Below are positions 15,984-23,169 of a DNA stretch of 64,000 bases, one piece after another (position 1 is the stretch's first letter; each line of letters opens with the position of its first letter). The translations under genes were made by a program, and so were the position numbers. Below the pieces are notes generated by a model. That model did no database searches and was not told the DNA's origin. It saw nothing but the letters and a program-made list of their open reading frames with translations. The stretch covers positions 3,903,555 to 3,967,554 of the forward strand of contig NZ_CP024091.1 in assembly GCF_002736205.1 (NCBI RefSeq), written 5' to 3'. This DNA comes from Pedobacter ginsengisoli. Lineage in GTDB: Bacteria > Bacteroidota > Bacteroidia > Sphingobacteriales > Sphingobacteriaceae.

Positions 15984-18427
15984 CGCTTACCCACGTTTAT
16001 GATGTCAGCAAATACACCAGCGGCAGTTACTTCTGAGCCCGCACCGGGTCCCTTTACTACCAAAGGTCTGTCTTTATAACGGTTGGTAGTAAATGAAATG
16101 ATATTATCACTACCTGAAAGGGTAAAGAACGGGTGGTTCTCATCTACCATTTGCAGGTTGATGGAAACTTTACCACCTTCCATTTTACCAATATACCTTA
16201 ATACCTTATTATTTTGAGTAGCCTGGTTTTTCAGGTTTTCGAAGTGTGCTGAGTTGTTTTTTAATTCTTTGTAAAAGTCGGCCACACTCTCTGCAGCCAT
16301 GCACGATGCAGGTAACATATTTTCCAGTTCTATATCTTTTTCTTCTAAAGCATATCCGGCATCACGAGCCAGAATAAGCATTTTGCGCATAAAATCTTTG
16401 CCATTAAGGTCATCTCTCGGGTCGGGTTCTGTAAAGCCTTTTTCCTGCGCTTCTTTTACAACCTCATGGAAAAGTACTCCGTCCTTATAGTTGTTAAAGA
16501 TGTAAGAGATGGTACCTGAAAGGATCGCTTCAATAGAAGCAACCTTATCACCGCTTAACATCAGGTCCTTAAGTGTGCGAATGATTGGCAGGCCGGCTCC
16601 TACATTGGTTTCATAGAAAAAGTCGACACCATAAGTTCTTGCTGCCTGTTTAAAGGCCGCATACTGCTCGTAATCTGCAGAGTTTCCTATTTTGTTGCAG
16701 GTAACTACAGAGATGCTCGATTGCAATATATCCAGATAAAACTCAACAGGGTTATGGCTTGCAGTATTGTCTACAAATACGCAGTTCGGCAGGTTCATTG
16801 CTTTCATCCTTCTGATAAAATCAGGCAGACTTGCTTTAGTGTCCTGATTGTTCAGGTCTTGTTCCCAGGTATTAAGATCAATACCTCTTGGGTCAAGGTA
16901 CATTTTACGGGTATTGCTTACACCCATTACTTTAACCTGCAGGTCGTTATTCTCTGCAAGGAAAGGCATCTGATCCTGAAGTTGCTTAAACAAGGTTTTA
17001 CCTATATTTCCGGTACCCAGACAAAATATATGCAGGGTCTTTTTAAGATTTGAATAAAATGCATCGTGTATGGCATTTACAGCTTTAGACAAGTCGGTTT
17101 TTGAGATAATTACCGAGATGTTATATTCTGAAGAACCTTGTGCAATGGCCCTAACATTTACACCGTTACGACCTAAGGCGCCAAACAGTTTGCCCGACAT
17201 GCCCGGTGTGCGCTTCATGTTCTCGCCTACTATAGCTACCACAGAAAGTCCGTTTTCTACTTCCGGATATTCCAGCTTACGCGCCTGCAGTTCCAATTCA
17301 AATTCTTTATTGATTAATGACAATGCCTTTAAAGAATCGGCCGGTTTTACCGCAAAGGTAATGCTGTGCTCTGATGACGACTGCGTAATAAGTACAACGT
17401 TAACCTGCTCGCGCGAAAGCATAGAGAAAAGCCTGCCGCTAAAGCCTGCCTTGCCTACCATTCCGCTTCCTGAAAGGTTTAAAACGCTGATTTCATCAAT
17501 TGACGAAATCCCTTTTATCGGAAGATTTGAAGGACTTATGCCATGCTTAATATAGGTTCCTGCAAAGTCTGTATTGAATGTATTTTTAATTACAATCGGG
17601 ATTTTCTTTAAAAATGCCGGAATCATGGTTGGAGGATAGATCACCTTGGCACCGAAATAAGAAAGCTCCATTGCTTCAGTATAACTCAGTTCAGGCAATG
17701 AAAAAGCCTTTTTAACAATTCTCGGATCGGCTGTTAACATCCCGTCAACATCTGTCCATATCTGTATTTCTGATGCGTTTAATGCGGCACCCCATATTGC
17801 GGCGGTATAATCGCTGCCGCCGCGGCCAAGTGTAGTTACACGCCCTTCATCATTGCTGGATATGAAACCGGTAACAAACAGGAGGTTGTTTTGGTTGGCC
17901 TCATAAAAGTCGTTAATGAGCATTTCGGTCATGTAAGTATTTACCTTAGCTTGTCCAAAATTACTATCTGTTTTAATCAGCTCAGCCCCATCAACATACA
18001 CTGCATTTGGGAATTGTCTTTTAGCAATATGGCTGATCATTACTGTAGAGCAGCGCTCTCCGTAACTAAGAATCAGATCTTTGGTTTGAGCACTAAGCTC
18101 ACGAAGGTTATATACGGATTGTAAAATATCTTCAAGCTCGTTAAAATAAATTTTAAGCTTAGTAAGTACAGGGTTTTGTGCACTGGCTGGTAATAAAGTT
18201 CTGATTACTTTGAAGTGTTTCTCCTCAACAAGTTTCAGTGCATCGCTATAGTCTCTCAGGTTCCGGGCATTTTCTGCCATGTCGAGTAATGCGTTGGTAA
18301 CACCGCCCATTGCTGATAAAACTACTATAGGGTTCTCCTCTCCCTGCAGTGGCTTAAGTATCTCTATCAAAGCGCTTATGCTTTCGACAGAACCGACTGA
18401 TGTGCCTCCAAATTTTAAAATATTCAT
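15980..18427 (-). CDS. thrA: bifunctional aspartokinase / homoserine dehydrogenase
   Basis: An 815-residue fusion that carries out the first and third steps of the aspartate pathway to threonine. The aspartokinase part begins with KFGGTSVG (residues 4-11) and has tandem ACT regulatory domains (about 310-460), the usual site of threonine feedback. The homoserine dehydrogenase part starts near 470 with the NAD(P) loop GTGNIGKTL and contains the block with EAILSGTISYIFNN. Length matches the E. coli ThrA type. It is the first structural gene of the operon, 72 bases after the stop of the leader peptide, with an attenuator hairpin between. Confidence 0.97.
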   Translation of the reverse strand: MNILKFGGTSVGSVESISALIEILKPLQGEENPIVVLSAMGGVTNALLDMAENARNLRDYSDALKLVEEKHFKVIRTLLPASAQNPVLTKLKIYFNELEDILQSVYNLRELSAQTKDLILSYGERCSTVMISHIAKRQFPNAVYVDGAELIKTDSNFGQAKVNTYMTEMLINDFYEANQNNLLFVTGFISSNDEGRVTTLGRGGSDYTAAIWGAALNASEIQIWTDVDGMLTADPRIVKKAFSLPELSYTEAMELSYFGAKVIYPPTMIPAFLKKIPIVIKNTFNTDFAGTYIKHGISPSNLPIKGISSIDEISVLNLSGSGMVGKAGFSGRLFSMLSREQVNVVLITQSSSEHSITFAVKPADSLKALSLINKEFELELQARKLEYPEVENGLSVVAIVGENMKRTPGMSGKLFGALGRNGVNVRAIAQGSSEYNISVIISKTDLSKAVNAIHDAFYSNLKKTLHIFCLGTGNIGKTLFKQLQDQMPFLAENNDLQVKVMGVSNTRKMYLDPRGIDLNTWEQDLNNQDTKASLPDFIRRMKAMNLPNCVFVDNTASHNPVEFYLDILQSSISVVTCNKIGNSADYEQYAAFKQAARTYGVDFFYETNVGAGLPIIRTLKDLMLSGDKVASIEAILSGTISYIFNNYKDGVLFHEVVKEAQEKGFTEPDPRDDLNGKDFMRKMLILARDAGYALEEKDIELENMLPASCMAAESVADFYKELKNNSAHFENLKNQATQNNKVLRYIGKMEGGKVSINLQMVDENHPFFTLSGSDNIISFTTNRYKDRPLVVKGPGAGSEVTAAGVFADIINVGKR

Positions 18428-18438
18428 AGTTGTTGGTT

Positions 18439-18478
18439 AAAAAAAAAGCGCCTTCCCGGTTTAGAGGAAGGCGCTTTT
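18439..18478 (-). terminator. attenuator hairpin in the thr leader
   Basis: The minus-strand RNA forms a perfect 13-bp stem: AAAAGCGCCTTCC (complement of 18466-18478) with GGAAGGCGCTTTT (complement of 18444-18456), followed by about nine U. It lies between the leader peptide stop (18500) and the thrA start (18427). A segment inside the leader ORF, GGGAAGG (complement of 18516-18522), repeats the 3' arm and can pair instead with CCTTCC of the 5' arm, giving an alternative antiterminator. Confidence 0.93.
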
Positions 18479-18499
18479 CGTGGTTTTTTATTTTTTCAG

Positions 18500-18571
18500 T
18501 TACACCATTAGCTTACCTTCCCTCCGAGAAATCCCGGTGGTGGTGGTAGTGGTTGTAATTGTTGAGTTCAT
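18500..18571 (-). CDS. thrL: thr operon leader peptide
   Basis: A 23-codon ORF read on the minus strand: M-N-S-T-I followed by seven consecutive Thr codons, then GISRREGKLMV and TAA. Eight of 23 codons are Thr (one ACT, two ACA, five ACC) and two are Ile. This is the expected design of a threonine/isoleucine attenuation leader: ribosomes stall on the Thr codons when charged tRNA-Thr is low. The following terminator, a competing pairing segment inside the ORF, and thrA directly downstream all agree. Its sequence is unrelated to E. coli thrL except for the Thr run. Translation itself is inferred. Confidence 0.88.
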   Translation of the reverse strand: MNSTITTTTTTTGISRREGKLMV

Positions 18572-18666
18572 ATACATTGTATTTTTTACACTTAGTGTGC
18601 TACGGTGTAAAGTAAAGTTATATTTTTCTAATTAGCAAATGATTATAAAAATATTTTAGTGTAAGG

Positions 18667-18697
18667 TAGTACTTAGTAGATAGTATTGAGTACTTAA
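18667..18697. repeat. TAGTA-type repeat between thrL and rsgA
   Basis: TAGTACTTAGTAGATAGTATTGAGTACTTA-like sequence: two AGTACTTA units flank TAGTAGATAGTAT. It belongs to the same repeat family as 13548-13619 and 14934-15038, so copies flank the thr operon on both sides. Confidence 0.55.
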
Positions 18698-18723
18698 AAC
18701 AATTATTACCTTTACAGCTTTAT

Positions 18724-19644
18724 ATGCGAGGATTAGTAATTAAATCAACAGGAAGCTGGTATCAGGTTCATGCAGAAGATGGCATCGACTACGACTGCCG
18801 GATTAAGGGCAAGTTTAGAATTCAGGGTATTCAAACCACAAATCCCATTGCGGTTGGAGATCATGTAGAGTTTGAGCTTGAGCCAAACTCCGACAATGGA
18901 ATCATCAATAAACTGCATGACCGGAAAAATTATATTATCCGCAAATCGATCAATTTATCCAAGCAGGCGCAAATTATTGCAGCCAATATGGATCAGGCTT
19001 TTTTGGTGGTTACACTTGCCTCTCCCCGTACTTCGTTAGGCTTTATTGATCGCTTTTTGGCAACTGCCGAAGCATACTCTATTCCTGCAGTTCTGATTTT
19101 TAATAAGCTAGACCTTTTTAATGAGGATGGCCTGGCTATTTTAGCTGAGTATGCAGCCATTTATGAAAACATCGGTTATCCCTGCTATACAGTATCGGCC
19201 ATAGAGGGAACCAATATCTCTCAGATAGAAAGCTTACTTAAAGATAAAACTACCTTGTTTTCCGGCCATTCGGGTGTTGGAAAATCAAGTCTTATTAATG
19301 CACTGTTACCCGGAAGAAGTATTAAAACAGGTGAAATCTCAGAGGCCAGCGACAAAGGTCAGCATACTACAACCTTTGCAGAAATGCATACTTTGCCGTT
19401 CGGAGGCTACTTGATAGATACTCCGGGTATAAGGGAACTAGGGATATTCGACATCAGGCCTGAAGAGCTTGGTCATTATTTCAGAGAGATGAGGGATTTG
19501 ATGCATGAATGTAAGTTTAACAACTGCCGACATGTTAATGAACCCGGCTGCGCGGTTATAAAAGCGGTAGAAAATGGCGAAATAGAACTAAGCAGGTACG
19601 AAAGCTACCTTAGTATTTATAATGGTAACGAAACAAGGGCTTAG
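18724..19644 (+). CDS. rsgA: ribosome small-subunit-dependent GTPase A
   Basis: A 306-residue circularly permuted GTPase for late 30S maturation. An OB-fold comes first (about 1-70). The G motifs then appear in permuted order: G4 NKLD (about 119), G1 GHSGVGKSS (181-189) and G3 DTPG (about 230). The C-terminal zinc site is Cys263, Cys268, His270, Cys276. It is divergent from the thr operon leader and 5 bases ahead of dtd. Confidence 0.96.
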   Translation: MRGLVIKSTGSWYQVHAEDGIDYDCRIKGKFRIQGIQTTNPIAVGDHVEFELEPNSDNGIINKLHDRKNYIIRKSINLSKQAQIIAANMDQAFLVVTLASPRTSLGFIDRFLATAEAYSIPAVLIFNKLDLFNEDGLAILAEYAAIYENIGYPCYTVSAIEGTNISQIESLLKDKTTLFSGHSGVGKSSLINALLPGRSIKTGEISEASDKGQHTTTFAEMHTLPFGGYLIDTPGIRELGIFDIRPEELGHYFREMRDLMHECKFNNCRHVNEPGCAVIKAVENGEIELSRYESYLSIYNGNETRA

Positions 19645-19649
19645 GCAAT

Positions 19650-20102
19650 ATGAGAGCTATTATTCAAAGGGTTACTGAAGCCAGCTGCAAAGTAGATGGC
19701 GAAGTAACAGGTGCTATTACTAATGGCTTTCTGGTTTTGCTGGGCATTGAAGATGCTGACACCGGGGAAGACCTGGATTGGCTGTCGCAAAAAATAGTAA
19801 ATATGCGGGTTTTTGGCGATGAAAACGGGCTGATGAATAAGGGGCTTATGGATATTGATGGAAACATTCTACTGATCAGTCAATTTACATTATTTGCCTC
19901 TACTAAAAAGGGCAACCGGCCTGGCTTTACCAGAGCGGCAAGGCCCGATAAGGCCATTCCATTGTATGAGTCTATGATCAAACAATTGTCTTCTTTACTG
20001 AATAAAGAAATTCAAACCGGAATATTCGGTGCCGATATGAAGATCAGCCTCGTAAATGATGGTCCGGTTACCATAAGTATCGATACCAAAAACAAAGAAT
20101 AA
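19650..20102 (+). CDS. dtd: D-aminoacyl-tRNA deacylase
   Basis: A 150-residue DTD enzyme that hydrolyses D-aminoacyl-tRNA and prevents D-amino acids entering proteins. Both signature blocks are present: SQFTLFAST near residue 77 and the C-terminal NDGPVTI (normally NGPVT, here with Asp after Asn). The N-terminus MRAIIQRVTEASCKVDGE is typical. It starts 5 bases after rsgA. Confidence 0.95.
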   Translation: MRAIIQRVTEASCKVDGEVTGAITNGFLVLLGIEDADTGEDLDWLSQKIVNMRVFGDENGLMNKGLMDIDGNILLISQFTLFASTKKGNRPGFTRAARPDKAIPLYESMIKQLSSLLNKEIQTGIFGADMKISLVNDGPVTISIDTKNKE

Positions 20103-20165
20103 CAGCTTTACTGAATTTTAGGTAAGTTTATTCACCGTAAATTGATATTATCTAAACTGCCTGGT

Positions 20166-21695
20166 ATGCCACTTGAAAAACCCCGAACTGAAACAATTGT
20201 TTTAGTATCCTTTGTTGTATTGAAGCTTTTTTTACATTGTTTCCTGATTAATCCGGCATATGAATTACACCGGGATGAATTTTTACATCTGGACCAGGCA
20301 AATCATCTGGCATGGGGCTTTCAATCTGTACCTCCTGCTACTTCCATTTTCGCCTGGATTATAAAAGTACTTGGAGGCAGTGTCTTCATCATACGACTGG
20401 TTACTGCCTGTTTTGGTGCTGGCACATTGGTATATTCGTGGTTTATTGTAAAAGAGCTAAAAGGTAATCTGTTTGCTAAAGTATTATGCATGGTGGCTTT
20501 GTTTGCATGTGCCATTGCACGTTTAGACATGCTGTTTCAACCCAATGCTTTTGATATTCTAAGCTGGACAGCCACCTACTATTACTTTGTAAAATACATA
20601 TCTACCAGCAAACCCAGGTTTATTTACTATGCAATATTGGCCATTGCAGTAGGATTTTTAAACAAATACAGTATCGGATTTCTGATTATAGGTTTATTGG
20701 TTGGATTTTTGGCATCACCACAACGGTATATATTTAAAACGAAGCACTTATACATTGCTGCTTGCATAGGTTTACTACTTGTTTTGCCAAACCTAATATG
20801 GCAATATCAAAATCATTTTCCTGTGGTTAGGCATATGAAGGAACTTGCAGCAACCCAGCTGGACAAGATAAACCGCATAGATTTCCTTAAAGATCAATTG
20901 CTGTATTACATTGGCGACCTCTGGATTCTCTTTGCTGCTGCAATTGCATTTTTTATTTACAAGCCCTTTAAAGATTTTAGATGGATAGGCTTAAGTTACC
21001 TAACCGCTATTATCTTATTTACCTGGTTTAGGGCAAAGGCGTATTACGCAGCGGGGCTATATCCGGTTTTGTTAGCCTATGGATCAGTTTATTTGGGTAC
21101 GGCACTTAAACTTGGATGGCAAAGGCATCTTAAGACCGTTGCCTTATGTACTGCTTTGATCATGTTTTTTCTTACCATCCGGCTGACTTATCCCATATTA
21201 ACACCGGGAGAAATTACCCTTAAAAAGAAGAAATTTGAAATGGTGGGGGCTTTGAAATGGGAAGACGGGAAAAACCATCATTTACCTCAGGACTTTGCAG
21301 ATATGCTTGGCTGGAGAGAGCTGGCAAAGATTGTTGATGAGGTCTATAAAAAGATTCCGGAGAAAGAAAGCCTGATTATTCTTTGTGATAATTATGGAGA
21401 AGCCGGTGCCATAAATCATTATTCGGCTTTTAAAAATATCCATGCTGTTTCATTCAGTGCAGATTACATTACCTGGGTTAATCTGGACAAACAAATTAAA
21501 AACGTTATTCTTGTTAACAGTATTGAGGATGATGACCCTGATAGAAAAGTGGAAAGACCTATATTTGAACGGGTAATAAAAATTGGCACTGTCGAAAATA
21601 AAATGGCCCGCGAATATGGGACATCAGTTTATTTATTAGAAAATGCTAAAATTGATATTAATGCCCGTTTAAGGGCAGAAATGAAAGAAGATTAA
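20166..21695 (+). CDS. glycosyltransferase family 39-like membrane protein
   Basis: A roughly 509-residue multi-pass membrane protein of the GT39/ArnT-like (PMT) superfamily, which moves sugars from polyprenyl-phosphate donors to periplasmic acceptors. After the first membrane helix comes the family loop with an acidic motif (ELHRDEFLHLDQANH, about 35-49), then about nine to ten further helices and a soluble C-terminal domain (about 350-509). An in-frame TTG lies at 20142, but ATG at 20166 (MPLEKPRTE) is the better start. Acceptor and donor are unknown. The next gene starts one base after the stop. Confidence 0.85.
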   Translation: MPLEKPRTETIVLVSFVVLKLFLHCFLINPAYELHRDEFLHLDQANHLAWGFQSVPPATSIFAWIIKVLGGSVFIIRLVTACFGAGTLVYSWFIVKELKGNLFAKVLCMVALFACAIARLDMLFQPNAFDILSWTATYYYFVKYISTSKPRFIYYAILAIAVGFLNKYSIGFLIIGLLVGFLASPQRYIFKTKHLYIAACIGLLLVLPNLIWQYQNHFPVVRHMKELAATQLDKINRIDFLKDQLLYYIGDLWILFAAAIAFFIYKPFKDFRWIGLSYLTAIILFTWFRAKAYYAAGLYPVLLAYGSVYLGTALKLGWQRHLKTVALCTALIMFFLTIRLTYPILTPGEITLKKKKFEMVGALKWEDGKNHHLPQDFADMLGWRELAKIVDEVYKKIPEKESLIILCDNYGEAGAINHYSAFKNIHAVSFSADYITWVNLDKQIKNVILVNSIEDDDPDRKVERPIFERVIKIGTVENKMAREYGTSVYLLENAKIDINARLRAEMKED

Positions 21696-21696
21696 A

Positions 21697-22023
21697 ATGA
21701 CAATAGAAGAAGCACAGAAAACTGTAGACCAATGGATTAATACTACAGGAATCAGATATTTTAATGAATTAACCAATACCGCTATCTTAATGGAAGAAGT
21801 TGGTGAGGTTGCAAGGATCATGTCGAGAAAATACGGCGAGCAATCATTTAAGAAGAGTGATGAAGCCGTTGATCTGGGTGATGAAATGGCAGATGTGCTT
21901 TTTGTTTTGATATGTCTGGCCAACCAAACCGGAATTGACCTGACCGCCGCTCTTGAAAAGAACCTGGTTAAAAAGAATATCCGCGATGCGGAAAGGCATA
22001 AAAACAATGAGAAGTTAAAATAA
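21697..22023 (+). CDS. MazG-like nucleotide pyrophosphohydrolase
   Basis: A 108-residue all-alpha NTP-pyrophosphatase of the MazG/dUTPase superfamily, which hydrolyses (d)NTPs to monophosphates. The metal-binding pattern EExxE then ExxD is seen as E33-E34-x2-E37 and E63-x2-D66. Single-domain length is normal for this subgroup. The preferred nucleotide cannot be told. It starts one base after the glycosyltransferase stop and is convergent with the HIT gene. Confidence 0.88.
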   Translation: MTIEEAQKTVDQWINTTGIRYFNELTNTAILMEEVGEVARIMSRKYGEQSFKKSDEAVDLGDEMADVLFVLICLANQTGIDLTAALEKNLVKKNIRDAERHKNNEKLK

Positions 22024-22039
22024 CAGGATAATACTTAAC

Positions 22040-22067
22040 AAAAAAAGCAGCACTTTTAAGCACTGCC
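22040..22067 (-). terminator. possible terminator of the greA-HIT transcript
   Basis: On the minus strand GCAGTGCTT...AAGTGCTGC forms GCAG/CTGC and CTT/AAG segments with a 2x2 internal mismatch, followed by seven U. It lies 26 bases after the HIT-gene stop. The hairpin is weak. Confidence 0.45.
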
Positions 22068-22092
22068 TTTCAGGTATTTAAAAAAAATGTTT

Positions 22093-22494
22093 TTAATCGA
22101 GGGTTAGTGCTGCTTTAATTTTAGCCGCAGCTTCTGCTAATTCCTCATTTGTAGGTTTTAGTTTTTCTTTACTAAAATTCATATCGTTTACGGCATTCAT
22201 CGGGATCAGGTGAATATGTACATGAGGTACTTCAAGTCCGATAACTGCTACACCTACTTTTTTACAAGGGAAAGCTTCTTTTAAACCATTCGCCACTATT
22301 TTGGCAAATAAAGTTAGCCCGAAATAACTTTCGTCATCCATATCAAAGATGTAGTCAATTTCCTTTTTAGGGATTACCAGCACATGGCCCATTACCAATG
22401 GACTCACATCTAAAAAGGCAAGGAATTCGCTGGTCTCGGCAACTATATGTGCCGGAATCTCGCGATCAACAATTTTTGAAAATATGCTTGACAT
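22093..22494 (-). CDS. HIT family nucleotide-binding protein
   Basis: A 133-residue histidine-triad protein (HINT/Fhit superfamily). The triad HxHxHxx is His91, His93, His95 in HVHIHLIPM; GHVLVIPKKE at 36-45 is the usual upstream strand. These proteins hydrolyse nucleoside phosphoramidates or dinucleoside polyphosphates; the natural substrate is unknown. It lies 11 bases after greA on the same strand, a pairing that suggests one transcript. Confidence 0.93.
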   Translation of the reverse strand: MSSIFSKIVDREIPAHIVAETSEFLAFLDVSPLVMGHVLVIPKKEIDYIFDMDDESYFGLTLFAKIVANGLKEAFPCKKVGVAVIGLEVPHVHIHLIPMNAVNDMNFSKEKLKPTNEELAEAAAKIKAALTLD

Positions 22495-22505
22495 GCTTTT
22501 GGGTT

Positions 22506-22979
22506 TTATCTGGTGATTTCCAATATTTCGAATTCTATTTTACCTGCAGGCACCTGAATTTCAGTTTTATCGCCAACAGATTTACCCAATAACCCCTGGG
22601 CAATAGGAGATTTTACTGAAATCTTTCCTGTTTTTAAATCGGCCTCCGATTCAGCTACCAATTGATAACTCATTGTGGCTCCATTTTTAACATTCTTGAT
22701 CTTTACGATTGATAATGCCAGTACTTTAGAAGTATCCAGTTTCGACTCGTCAATTAGCCTTGCTGTTGAAAGTGTTGTTTCAAGCTTCGCTATCTTGGCT
22801 TCATGTAAACCTTGGGCTTCCTTTGCTGCATCGTATTCCGCGTTCTCAGAAAGGTCTCCTTTATCTCTGGCTTCTGCTATCGCCTTAGATATTAACTGCC
22901 TTCCGGTAGTTTTTAAATAGTGCACCTCTTCCTTTAGTTTCTCTAAACCATCTTGGGTATAATATGTTACCTCTGTCAT
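22506..22979 (-). CDS. greA: transcription elongation factor GreA
   Basis: A 157-residue Gre factor that rescues backtracked RNA polymerase by stimulating transcript cleavage. The N-terminal coiled coil (about 1-75) carries the acidic tip motif DKGDLSENAEYDAAKEAQG with the catalytic Asp/Glu pair, and the C-terminal FKBP-like domain ends in EFEILEITR. Length is normal. A terminator-like hairpin sits in its 5' leader, 25-70 bases upstream of the ATG. The HIT gene follows. Confidence 0.96.
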   Translation of the reverse strand: MTEVTYYTQDGLEKLKEEVHYLKTTGRQLISKAIAEARDKGDLSENAEYDAAKEAQGLHEAKIAKLETTLSTARLIDESKLDTSKVLALSIVKIKNVKNGATMSYQLVAESEADLKTGKISVKSPIAQGLLGKSVGDKTEIQVPAGKIEFEILEITR

Positions 22980-23003
22980 AGCTCGTTTATTTTGTTAATT
23001 ACT

Positions 23004-23050
23004 CTAAAAAACAAACAAGACTACATGGGGTTTTAACCTACATAGTCTTG
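23004..23050 (-). promoter_or_regulatory. terminator-like hairpin in the greA leader
   Basis: The minus-strand RNA reads CAAGACTA-TG-TAGG, loop, CCCCA-TG-TAGTCTTG and then a U-rich run (TTTGTTTTTT, complement of 23006-23015). That is an 8-bp lower stem, a 2x2 internal loop and a 3-4 bp upper stem. No gene lies upstream that it could terminate, so it belongs to the greA 5' leader, just after the proposed promoter at 23063-23094. Confidence 0.6.
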
Positions 23051-23062
23051 CTTCAATTAAAA

Positions 23063-23094
23063 CGAAGATAATGGGGTAATACCACAAAAACAAA
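23063..23094 (-). promoter_or_regulatory. possible greA promoter
   Basis: On the minus strand TTTG (complement of 23091-23094), 20 bases, then TATCTTCG (complement of 23063-23070), one mismatch from TAnnTTTG. The predicted start falls just before the leader hairpin. Confidence 0.45.
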
Positions 23095-23169
23095 TTATTG
23101 ATCTAAAATGATGCAGTTATGAAGAAAATAAGGCTACTTTTATATTTCCAATAAGTTAACAGTTATAGA

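Noticed and set aside
18572..18660. A promoter for the thr leader on the minus strand.
   Set aside because: TTTG and several TAnnTTTA-like elements are present, but their spacing (15 or 21 bases) is ambiguous, so none is called.
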